Below are positions 36,629 to 44,371 of a DNA stretch of 64,000 nt, in pieces. A program made the translations under genes and the position numbers. The DNA is taken from contig CP001769.1 of NCBI GenBank assembly GCA_000024525.1, positions 5,427,001 through 5,491,000 on the forward strand, in the 5' to 3' direction. The notes under the pieces were generated by a model. It was not told the DNA's origin. It was given only the letters and a program-made list of their open reading frames with translations, and did not search any database. Each line of letters begins with the position of its first letter. Positions within the stretch are counted from its first letter, which is position 1. The DNA comes from Spirosoma linguale DSM 74. GTDB taxonomy: Bacteria > Bacteroidota > Bacteroidia > Cytophagales > Spirosomataceae.

Positions 36629-37939
36629 ATGAAAAAAATCATAATTCCCATACTTCTCACGGGCCTCATGTTGACGCAGGTTGCCTGTAATAAAGAATAC
36701 CTGAACCCGAGTACCATCAGCCAGCCGCAGGCGGTCAGTTCGCCCGATGGGTTGATGACGCTCGCCAATGGACTGCAGTACCGGTATACCACCGGGGGGG
36801 CGTTGAGCGTACTGTATGCCAGCACCGCCGGAGCGGGCCTGACCACCCGCGAGCAGGCCGTTCTGAACGTGGGGAACCTCGACGAGGCTAACCTCGCCGT
36901 TGGTGCCAGTACGGTAAGCAACATCAACAGTGTGGTACGTAATCTGTGGACACAAAGCCACCTGGTACGTTCCAACGCCGAACTGATTCTGGCTAATACG
37001 GGTGTTGTTTCGGATGCCGGTACGAAAAGCGGAATAGTTGGCTATGCGTCCATTTTCCGGGCCCTTTCGCTGGGTACACTCGGCATGTTTTTTGAGCAGT
37101 CGCCGGTAACGACGGGAACGAACGTCGCGTTTGTTCCTCGGGTGCAAGTGTTCAAAGAAGCGGTTTCAACGCTCGAAACAGCGGCCACCCAACTAGCCAG
37201 TGCACCGGTATCGGCTGACTTCACGGGCAAAGTTGTTCCGGGGATCGATATCGCAAACACGATTCAGGCCCTGATTGCCCGGTATTCTCTGCTTTCGGGA
37301 GATTACGACAAGGCGCTGGCTGCTGCGGCCAAAGTTGACCTGACCAAACGATCTGTCTACAACTTCGACGATAACACCCGGAATCCGCTGTTTGAGTACA
37401 CGTTTGGCAACCTGAACGTGTTTCAGCCCACTAACGCCAATCTGGGTCTTCCAGCCGCGCTGGCTCCGGATGCTGCCGATAAGCGAATTGCGTTCCTGAC
37501 AAAGCCCAGCACCAACACGGCCGTTGCGCCGGTTATTGCCACCGCTTTCTATACGGCCAATAATGCTGCGGTTCCTGTTTATGTACCGGGTGAAATTCTG
37601 TTGATTCAGGCCGAAGCGTATGCCCGGAAAGGCGATCTGACCAACGCCGTTGCGGCACTCAACAAGGTGCTGACGAAAACAGCCGCTCAGGATGCGTTTG
37701 GTTTAGGGGCAGCTTTACCAGCCTATTCAGGAGCGCAGACGGCCGATGCCATTCTGACGGAGATTTACCGAAATCGCCAAATTGAACTGGCCTATCAGGG
37801 TTTCCGTCTGGAAGACAGCCGCCGATTCAATCGGCCGGGGCCGGGTACTACGGGTGCCGAGCGCAACCGCAATTTCTTCCCCTATCCGCTGAATGAGCGT
37901 AACAACAACACCAATACGCCACTCGACCCGGGGATTTAG
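36629..37939 (+). CDS. SusD/RagB family outer-membrane lipoprotein
   Basis: The 436-aa surface lipoprotein (lipobox LTQVAC) caps the SusC channel and binds its ligand. TPR-like helices hold IVGYASIFRALSLGTLGMFF and the C-terminal EIYRNRQIELAYQGFRLEDSRR, which is the RagB/SusD signature. It is shorter than many SusD proteins. Its stop codon is followed at once by a 30-bp-arm palindrome. Confidence 0.92.
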   Translation: MKKIIIPILLTGLMLTQVACNKEYLNPSTISQPQAVSSPDGLMTLANGLQYRYTTGGALSVLYASTAGAGLTTREQAVLNVGNLDEANLAVGASTVSNINSVVRNLWTQSHLVRSNAELILANTGVVSDAGTKSGIVGYASIFRALSLGTLGMFFEQSPVTTGTNVAFVPRVQVFKEAVSTLETAATQLASAPVSADFTGKVVPGIDIANTIQALIARYSLLSGDYDKALAAAAKVDLTKRSVYNFDDNTRNPLFEYTFGNLNVFQPTNANLGLPAALAPDAADKRIAFLTKPSTNTAVAPVIATAFYTANNAAVPVYVPGEILLIQAEAYARKGDLTNAVAALNKVLTKTAAQDAFGLGAALPAYSGAQTADAILTEIYRNRQIELAYQGFRLEDSRRFNRPGPGTTGAERNRNFFPYPLNERNNNTNTPLDPGI

Positions 37940-38022
37940 TGTAATGCCGACCGTCCCGGTCGGGTGTGAAAACTGGCAAGTCTTGTCTAGCCTCACACCC
38001 GACCGGGACGGTCGGCATTACA
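37940..38022. repeat. 83-bp palindrome with 30-bp perfect arms
   Basis: Arms at 37940-37969 and 37993-38022 are perfect inverted copies (core GCCGACCGTCCCGGTCGG) around a 23-nt spacer. The left arm begins one base after the SusD stop codon and the right arm contains the stop codon of the converging oxidoreductase gene. It can act as a bidirectional terminator, but the length and perfection suggest a mobile REP-like unit. Confidence 0.88.
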
Positions 38023-39094
38023 GTTTAACCGGCAAACCCGTTCGGGTTGATTCATAAATGGCCTGAAAGAGGGCAACTACTTTCCGGCCTTCTTCTCCGG
38101 TTACGGCGGGGGCGCGGCCTTCGCGTATGGCGTCGCAGAACTCGGCGATTTGTAGACCGAAGTAATAGACCGTGGCGTCGATGGTGTTGAAGAAAGCGGT
38201 ATCTTCTTCAACAAATTTAGCCAGTAAGGCTTCTTCGCCGGGTACCGTCCAGAGGTCATTGACTGGCGGGTCGGTAATGCTCGACATACCCGCAATGAAT
38301 AAGGCCCCACCATCGGTCTGAACGCCGACCGATGCACCATTCTGGCCATGTACGTGTACTTTCCCGAAAATACCCGGCTTTTGTGAGTTACTCACGATGA
38401 TGTTGCCAAGCCCGCCATTCTTAAATTTGACAATGGCCAAAGCTGTATCATCCACTTCAATATACGGATGGTTCAGGTTACGCCAGACACCAAATACCTC
38501 GTCGATTTCGCCCATGTACCAGAGCAGCAAATCGAGTTGGTGGGGCGACTGGTTGACCAATACGCCCCCGCCTTCATCGGCCCAGGTACCGCGCCAGGCG
38601 TCGCTTTTGTAATAGTTCTCATCCCGCCAGCCGAGCATCTGAACCGTACCGAGCACGGGCTTGCCTATTTTTCCGGTATCAATTGCTTCCCGAATGCGCT
38701 GACTGGGCGCGTAAAACCGCCGTTGGCTGATAACACCCAGGTGGCGATTGTTGCGTTTGGCGGCTTCGAGCATGGCATCGCAGTCTTCCAGCGACGATGC
38801 CAGCGGTTTCTCGACCAGCACGTGCGAACCGGCATTCAGGGCCGCTACGGTTGGCTCCCGGTGGCCGGGGTGGGTAGTGCAGACCAGACACAGGTCGACG
38901 TTCTCCCGGTCGACCATGTCGTAGATGTCGCTGTAGGCACGAATGCCATACTGATTGGCGAAGTCTTCCGCTTTTTGATAGGTTCGGCCGTAAACGGCGA
39001 CTAGTTCGGCATTGGGAATTTCCAAAGCGGCTTTGGCGTGCAGATGTGCCACTTTACCGGGGCCAATAATGGCAATGCGTATGGGTTCAGGCAT
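38018..39094 (-). CDS. Gfo/Idh/MocA family oxidoreductase
   Basis: The product is an NAD(P)-dependent dehydrogenase acting on a sugar or sugar derivative. From ATG 39094 (MPEPIRIAIIGPGKVAHLHA) it is 358 aa. It has the Rossmann loop IGPGKVAHLHA, the conserved EKPLASSLEDCDAML after the NAD fold, and a C-terminal domain with DEGGGVLVNQSPHQLDLLLW. The frame is open to 39148, but the family starts at the chosen Met. It converges on SusD across the palindrome; a shared function is possible but not shown. Confidence 0.9.
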   Translation of the reverse strand: MPEPIRIAIIGPGKVAHLHAKAALEIPNAELVAVYGRTYQKAEDFANQYGIRAYSDIYDMVDRENVDLCLVCTTHPGHREPTVAALNAGSHVLVEKPLASSLEDCDAMLEAAKRNNRHLGVISQRRFYAPSQRIREAIDTGKIGKPVLGTVQMLGWRDENYYKSDAWRGTWADEGGGVLVNQSPHQLDLLLWYMGEIDEVFGVWRNLNHPYIEVDDTALAIVKFKNGGLGNIIVSNSQKPGIFGKVHVHGQNGASVGVQTDGGALFIAGMSSITDPPVNDLWTVPGEEALLAKFVEEDTAFFNTIDATVYYFGLQIAEFCDAIREGRAPAVTGEEGRKVVALFQAIYESTRTGLPVKL

Positions 39095-39247
39095 AATTTC
39101 TAAAACGTCTTCCAATCGAAATGCGATTTCGGTAGATCTTCTACTCAAATGAAGATTGAATTATTCGTGGTATAAGTTTTCCGGTATCAATAGCAATACT
39201 ACGCCTTTTTGTCTAACATGCAGCCACAACTCAGCACGTTTGATAAC

Positions 39248-40630
39248 ATGAAAAGATTAGCTGCTTTTCTACTATTTATCTCGATTATACCTACCTCATC
39301 AGCGCAAACAGCCACCCTGCCTACCCTTCGGACGAAGCAGAATAAAATGGTCATGTATATGGAAGGTGAACGCGGCAACTTCAATGGGATTAACGAATTA
39401 CCCGCAGACTTCCCGTACGATTTTGGCACTAAGGCAGAGCATACCCCCCTAACCCTCGTTTCGGAGCAGGATTCTATTGTGTTGTTGCTCAGGCATGGTG
39501 GCCAAACTAATTTTGATATTATCCGGCAGGCAAAAGGCGATACCGTTCACTGCCATTTCTCCAGCCATCCGTTTGTCAAAATGGCTGTTTTTACGGATGC
39601 CTATAAAAAGGCCAATCAGGGCAAAACGATTATCGACGTTCCCGAAGTTTATGAGTTGATCAATGTCATTTTTGCCCTCACCGACTACGGCAAGACCGAT
39701 GCCATCGAAAAAGACACGGAGTATTATACGCAGGTTATGAGCCATTTTTCGCCGTACAAAAATCACCCGGCGGTTCATACAATGGACTCTTTGCTGCGAA
39801 AATCAGTGGATAATTACCACAACATCAAAATGGATAGTTATGCCTACTTATTTGACGGGAGCAAGCTGGCAAAAAGCCCCGTTTATGACCGGATTAGCTG
39901 GGGCGAAGTGAATGAGCTCACGCCTTACATTCCGCTTGTGGAGCAGTTTGCCAATCAATCCAACTTTCGCTCGTTCTTTCAGAAGCACCAGCCCTACTAC
40001 ACCGGCCTGATCAGTGATTTCAGGAAGAATGTGGACGTCGCCACAATGAAATCCTGGCTGGACAAACAGTTTCCGACAACACGCTACTCCGCCATAAAGA
40101 TGATTTTCTCACCCCTGGTGGGCAACAACCAATCGGCAAATCGGTTTGATGATAATGGTTTCACGGAAGCGCAGTGTCACATAAATTATCCATTTTTCAG
40201 TAAAGCAACAGCAAGTCAATCTAAAGACCTTATCCGGGGTAGACGGATGATTATTTCCTTCACGGAACTGAACCATAACTACCTGAATCCCGAAGCGGAG
40301 AAGTACGATAATAACGTGGCAAAGGCCTACAAAAATATGGCCGACTGGATAACCGAGGGCAGCCCGTCCATGAACTATAACAACCCGCTTTTGTGCTTTG
40401 AAGAGTACATGAATTACGCGCTCGTTACGCTACTGTTCAATGACCTCTTCGACGCCAAAACGTTCGCGATCCTTCACGAAGAGAACAATAAACGGATGGT
40501 AACAAACCGGGGATTCAAGCGATTCAAGGATTTTAATCAGGAGCTACTTCAGCTGTATAGAAACAGAAAACCGGGCCAGACCGTTGCCGATCTGTACCCG
40601 GTTATTATCGCGTGGGCCGCTAAACAATAA
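39248..40630 (+). CDS. DUF4932 family secreted protein
   Basis: From ATG 39248 the product is 460 aa with a signal peptide ending PTSSAQ. The central part contains ISFTELNHNYLNPEAEKYD, resembling the conserved core of DUF4932, a family with metallopeptidase-like spacing (Glu and His near a membrane-free helical domain). No HExxH zinc motif is seen. The product ends one base before the converging dehydrogenase gene stop. Function unknown. Confidence 0.65.
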   Translation: MKRLAAFLLFISIIPTSSAQTATLPTLRTKQNKMVMYMEGERGNFNGINELPADFPYDFGTKAEHTPLTLVSEQDSIVLLLRHGGQTNFDIIRQAKGDTVHCHFSSHPFVKMAVFTDAYKKANQGKTIIDVPEVYELINVIFALTDYGKTDAIEKDTEYYTQVMSHFSPYKNHPAVHTMDSLLRKSVDNYHNIKMDSYAYLFDGSKLAKSPVYDRISWGEVNELTPYIPLVEQFANQSNFRSFFQKHQPYYTGLISDFRKNVDVATMKSWLDKQFPTTRYSAIKMIFSPLVGNNQSANRFDDNGFTEAQCHINYPFFSKATASQSKDLIRGRRMIISFTELNHNYLNPEAEKYDNNVAKAYKNMADWITEGSPSMNYNNPLLCFEEYMNYALVTLLFNDLFDAKTFAILHEENNKRMVTNRGFKRFKDFNQELLQLYRNRKPGQTVADLYPVIIAWAAKQ

Positions 40631-41662
40631 TTAAGGTTTCAGCACCACTTTTATCAGTCCTTTCTCTTTTTCATAAAGCCGCTTGAACCAGTCGGCGCCT
40701 TCTTCCAGCGGCACTTCGGCACTCAGAATGGCTTCAACGTTCATCCGCCCGGACGAGATCAGGGCCAGTGCCGCTTCGTACTCGCCGTTGATGGCGCAGG
40801 AGCCCTGTAGCCGAAGCTGACGAGTCACAATAGCCTGCAAAGGCATCTCGACGGTTGGCGCCAGATTTCCGACCAGCGTGACCGTGGCTCCTTTCCGAAC
40901 ACAGTCGATGGCGGTTTTCACGGTTGGTCCGGCTCCTACGACTTCAAAGGAAACATCGGCACCGCGACCGTGCGTCAGATCCTGTACCTGTTTGGCTACG
41001 TCGCCACTTTTCGCGTTTATGCTGTGTGTAGCGCCAAGTTTTTGAGCTAATGCGAGCCGGTCGTCGTCCAGGTCAATGGCGATGATCGTTCCGCAACCCG
41101 CCAGTTTCAGCACCTGAATTACGAACAGGCCAATCATACCCGACCCAACTACCACCGCCGAATCGTTGACCTGAATGGGCGTCAGACTAACGGCGTGGAG
41201 TGCCACGGCCACCGGCTCCACAAGCGCGGCCTGAGTAAAGCTAACGTTATCAGGAACGGCGTATAAAATATGCTGTGGTATGGCTACATACTCGGCAAAG
41301 GCACCATTACGCTTAAAATCGGGCGTCGAAACGCCCACGACTTCGCGGCCGTCGCTCAGGTTGTACTGCCCCCGGCGGCTGTACCAGTCGTCGAGCACGT
41401 ACACCGTCGAATCGAAGGTGACGCGGTCGCCGGTAGCCCAGTTTTTTACGTCGCTGCCCACTTCGGCAATGATGCCGCTGGCTTCGTGGCCCATCACGAT
41501 GGGCGGAATGCGTCGGCCGCTGCTGCCATCCATGCCGTGCACATCGGAGCCGCAGATACCCACGGCCTGCACGCGCACCAGCACTTCGTTGGGACGGATA
41601 GAAGGCTTGGGGACTTCCTGTAAGTCAAAGTGATTGTATTCTGTAAGAACGAGTGCTTTCAT
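40631..41662 (-). CDS. zinc-type alcohol/polyol dehydrogenase (MDR family)
   Basis: The 343-aa enzyme oxidises an alcohol or polyol with NAD(P). The catalytic zinc site is present: Cys in GICGSDVHGMD, His-Glu in MGHEASGIIAEVG, and Glu in LVEPVAVALH. The cofactor loop is VVGSGMIGLFV. The four cysteines that usually bind a structural zinc near residues 95-115 are missing; this stretch reads VYVLDDWYSRRGQYNLSDGR. The substrate is unknown. It ends 104 bp upstream of the McrB gene start region only by orientation, not by an operon, since a terminator lies between them. Confidence 0.88.
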   Translation of the reverse strand: MKALVLTEYNHFDLQEVPKPSIRPNEVLVRVQAVGICGSDVHGMDGSSGRRIPPIVMGHEASGIIAEVGSDVKNWATGDRVTFDSTVYVLDDWYSRRGQYNLSDGREVVGVSTPDFKRNGAFAEYVAIPQHILYAVPDNVSFTQAALVEPVAVALHAVSLTPIQVNDSAVVVGSGMIGLFVIQVLKLAGCGTIIAIDLDDDRLALAQKLGATHSINAKSGDVAKQVQDLTHGRGADVSFEVVGAGPTVKTAIDCVRKGATVTLVGNLAPTVEMPLQAIVTRQLRLQGSCAINGEYEAALALISSGRMNVEAILSAEVPLEEGADWFKRLYEKEKGLIKVVLKP

Positions 41663-41738
41663 AGCGGTAGAGCGGGTGACCGTTGGCCGTGGCCGTGACG
41701 AGCCGCATTTGATACATAAACTGGTTTTGCCAATTCTA

Positions 41739-41761
41739 AAAAGCGGGCTTCTTCCCGCTTT
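41739..41761 (-). terminator. terminator of the McrB-like gene
   Basis: AAAGCGGG/CCCGCTTT with a 6-nt loop, followed on the minus strand by five T, just after the stop codon. Confidence 0.85.
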
Positions 41762-41766
41762 ACTTA

Positions 41767-43359
41767 CTATTTCTGATAAATCTTCACAAAGGCATCGGCG
41801 GATATCTGCTCAAAATCGCCCTGCTGCAAGTAGGGATTAAGCTCATAAGTGACGACCTCGTCTATGGAGTCGGGCAGTTCGCCGAAGAGTTTGCCGGCGG
41901 CTGCCGACGTGTATTTCTTTTTAACTCGTACCAGACGCAGGTCAGGGTCTTTCCCCCAGGCCGCATTGTCTCCTAGTACTAATTGAATCTTTGCCCAGTC
42001 GTTAAAGAAATACTCCTGTAATAGCGGGATAATCCGGTCGCGGAAGGTCGTACATAAATCAGCCAGCGTTTCGACGGTGGTTAAATAGGCGTGGCCAATC
42101 TGATGGTCGCGGTCGAGCAGGTATTCGATACGTTCGTTGATTGTTCGTAATAGTTGGGCCAAATCAACACCATCAACAATACCCAGAACGCTGGGATCGG
42201 GCGCAATCTCGCGAAACGAAAACCGACGGCGCAGGGCAATATCCAGCAGCGCAATCGACTTGTCGGTCGTATTCATCGTCGCCACCACGAACAGGTTCAG
42301 CGGCACGCCAAACCGCTCCTGCGAGTACGGCAACGTTAGCCAGAGCTCGTTTTCGGCACCCAGTCGTTTGTCGGTTTCGAGCAAGGTAATCAGATCGCCA
42401 AATACGCTGGCGACATTGGCCCGGTTGATTTCATCAATAAGCAAAAAATGAGGAGGAGCCTTTTTTAGTTTCTGTTGCCGGGTCTCGACCGAATCGTTCA
42501 GGCAATCGGCCAGCGTGGCATAACCGGCCTGCTGAATGGCCGACATACAGGCTTTGTAAAATATTCCCTTCCGAATCCGGTAGCTGATCTGCCCGTTAAT
42601 CACCTCCGGGCGAATGCCTTCCACAAACTCTTCGTAGCTATAGGCCGGGTGGAAGGTGATGAGGCTCGCCCGGTCGCTTGTTTCGCGTAAATAGGGCTGC
42701 AACGCAAAGGTTTTACCCGTTCCCGGCGGGCCGAACAGAATGAGGTTATGCGGCTGGCTGTTCTGCTCTGGATCGGTTTCGTACTCGGCTTCCGGCTCCT
42801 CGGCGGTGTAGTCGTTCGGTCGTCGGTCGCCCAGCGTCGGGTCGTCAGCCAGTCGAATCAGTTCGCTCAGAAAGGCTTCATCTTCGGCGGCCCGGTACAC
42901 ATCGGCATTGTGCCGGGCGGAGTGCGGTCCCCGTTTGCTGGTCTCGACCAGTTCAAGCAGGCAGTCTTCCCAGCAGGTTCGCAACACTGGCTGATAGAGC
43001 AGATGCACGTTCGACTGACCAATGATAGCGGCCACATAATCGGACTTTTCGGTGATTGGCTCAAACACCAGTTCTTCAAGAATAGCCAACCGATCCTGGC
43101 AGGATTTCTTGACCGTGAGGTGGTATTCGACTTCACTCCGGCGCTGCCGTTGAATACGCAGCGCCTGAAAAAAGTTGATATGAGCGGTAATGGAAGCTTT
43201 CTCCTGCCGTACCACAAAAGCCAGTCGGGCGTCGCCATTGGGCAGGTTAACAATGTCGATCAGCTCTTTCAACAACCCAAAAAATCGCCGGACAGCTTCG
43301 GGGTGATCAATGTCACGAATGCGTTCAATGAGGGGTTGCTGCTGGGTATCGGTCAACAC
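41767..43359 (-). CDS. McrB-like AAA+ ATPase without McrC
   Basis: The 530-aa product has an AAA+ domain of the McrB type: Walker A GPPGTGKT at 210-217, Walker B LLIDE at 306-310, the sensor/GTPase-like MNTTD at 362-366 and ALRRRF at 375-380. McrB drives the McrC nuclease to cut modified foreign DNA. No mcrC lies beside it; the next gene on the strand is a dehydrogenase after a terminator. The N-terminal ~200 residues match no domain I know and may be the DNA-reading part. Start GTG 43359 is used because no ATG exists near the N-terminus. An overlapping short frame upstream may be linked to it. Confidence 0.8.
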   Translation of the reverse strand: MLTDTQQQPLIERIRDIDHPEAVRRFFGLLKELIDIVNLPNGDARLAFVVRQEKASITAHINFFQALRIQRQRRSEVEYHLTVKKSCQDRLAILEELVFEPITEKSDYVAAIIGQSNVHLLYQPVLRTCWEDCLLELVETSKRGPHSARHNADVYRAAEDEAFLSELIRLADDPTLGDRRPNDYTAEEPEAEYETDPEQNSQPHNLILFGPPGTGKTFALQPYLRETSDRASLITFHPAYSYEEFVEGIRPEVINGQISYRIRKGIFYKACMSAIQQAGYATLADCLNDSVETRQQKLKKAPPHFLLIDEINRANVASVFGDLITLLETDKRLGAENELWLTLPYSQERFGVPLNLFVVATMNTTDKSIALLDIALRRRFSFREIAPDPSVLGIVDGVDLAQLLRTINERIEYLLDRDHQIGHAYLTTVETLADLCTTFRDRIIPLLQEYFFNDWAKIQLVLGDNAAWGKDPDLRLVRVKKKYTSAAAGKLFGELPDSIDEVVTYELNPYLQQGDFEQISADAFVKIYQK

Positions 43360-43583
43360 AGGAAAGAGGAATTGTCGTTTACGAAGCTACGAATTTTTCG
43401 GCGTTTCATGGCCTTCGTCTCGCTATAGCCGACATGATTGTTCAGGTAATCAATGGTAAGACGGCCTTTTTGAAAAGGTGCATTACTGATTACGCCATTA
43501 TGTACGTAGCTGGCGCGGGCATTGGTCACACGGGTGCCCCCGCCGTGCCATTTCATGAAGTCAGTATTTACTGACGAAAGCAA
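43353..43583 (-). CDS. possible small gene overlapping the McrB start
   Basis: A 76-codon frame (67 codons from ATG 43556) ends in TGA inside the GTG start region of the McrB gene, a coupling-like overlap. The product would be basic, with MKWHGGGTRVTNARASYV near the start and KAMKRRKIRSF near its end. No family is recognised. It may be a partner of the ATPase, a remnant of an older gene, or chance. Confidence 0.3.
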   Translation of the reverse strand: MLSSVNTDFMKWHGGGTRVTNARASYVHNGVISNAPFQKGRLTIDYLNNHVGYSETKAMKRRKIRSFVNDNSSFLC

Positions 43584-43648
43584 ACCGGAACGCCGGGCCG
43601 ACTTGTTTTATCAAAAGGCACGAGTAAATACTCTCACAAGCCACGCTT

Positions 43649-43702
43649 CTACGCCAAATAACTACCGATGCTGACTACATCGGCAAACACGCCCGAGGCT
43701 GT
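43649..43702 (-). repeat. duplicate of the last 18 codons of thrA
   Basis: Read on the minus strand these 54 bp encode TASGVFADVVSIGSYLA plus TAG, the same as the true end of thrA at 44318-44371. Eight bases differ and all changes are synonymous. The copy begins exactly at the stop codon of the DUF5615 gene. It is a 3' fragment with no start and is not itself a gene. Confidence 0.92.
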
Positions 43703-44055
43703 TATTCATGAACGATGTAATCGTTATTGGTTAACTCAATGAATGCATGAACAAGAAACAGTTCATCAATCATCGCTATATTATTGCGAAACAGGTCTAA
43801 TAACTGCCGGTTTTTTATGTTTCCTGTAGTCACTAATAACAATCGTGGAGGCTGCCCAAAGAGAAGATAGCTATCGAGAAAATCCGAGTCTTTGGTAATC
43901 ACAATCCGGTTCTCACGCATTGATACCTGCCGAATAAACGTATCGCTTGTTTCATCCTTTTCCGGCAAATCGTCTGTATATATTACAACGTAGCCTTTGG
44001 ACTTGAGTACTTCGGCCAGCATATAAGGCAACTGAGCATCTATTAGGTATCTCAT
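43702..44055 (-). CDS. DUF5615 PIN-like toxin candidate
   Basis: The 117-aa product resembles DUF5615/Mut7-C PIN-like proteins: an early LIDAQLPYMLAEVLKSKGY, then VITKDSDF, with Asp residues where PIN RNases hold metal. Such genes pair with DUF433 genes as type II toxin-antitoxin modules. Here the start overlaps the DUF433 stop by 4 bp (ATGA). The stop codon lies at the edge of a duplicate of the thrA 3' end. Toxic activity is inferred from the family. Confidence 0.78.
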   Translation of the reverse strand: MRYLIDAQLPYMLAEVLKSKGYVVIYTDDLPEKDETSDTFIRQVSMRENRIVITKDSDFLDSYLLFGQPPRLLLVTTGNIKNRQLLDLFRNNIAMIDELFLVHAFIELTNNDYIVHE

Positions 44056-44288
44056 GCTAACACCTGGTGAATACTTTTCACCTGTGCCAGTCTACTGGCA
44101 AAAGCCAGACAAGCCCGAATATCGTCTTCTTCCAACGCAGGATAATCGCCCAGTATCTCCTCGTGAGTCATTCCAGACGATAATAAATCCAGAATTAGTT
44201 CGACTGGGTAACGTCGATTGCGGATTGTTGGCTTGCCATGACAAATGCCAGGATTTAAAGTAATACGCTGAAGCAATGACGGGTCCAT
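44052..44288 (-). CDS. DUF433 antitoxin candidate
   Basis: The 78-aa product has the DUF433 pattern NPGICHGKPTIRNRRYPVEL followed by helix-turn-helix-like MTHEEILGDYPALEEDDIRA. It is the first gene of the pair and starts 30 bp after the thrA stop codon. DUF433 proteins likely bind both toxin and DNA and repress their own operon. Only a short AT-rich stretch separates it from thrA, so it may be co-transcribed with thrA. Confidence 0.8.
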   Translation of the reverse strand: MDPSLLQRITLNPGICHGKPTIRNRRYPVELILDLLSSGMTHEEILGDYPALEEDDIRACLAFASRLAQVKSIHQVLA

Positions 44289-44317
44289 ACCTTTTTTGTT
44301 TACGAAGATAACAATTC

Positions 44318-44371
44318 CTACGCCAGATAGCTCCCGATACTGACCACGTCGGCAAACACGCCCGAAGCCGT
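44318..44371 (-). repeat. true thrA 3' end, partner of the duplicate at 43649
   Basis: This is the in-gene copy of the 54-bp imperfect direct repeat that brackets the 615-bp DUF433/DUF5615 module. The repeat stops at the thrA stop codon and shows no similarity beyond it. Confidence 0.9.
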
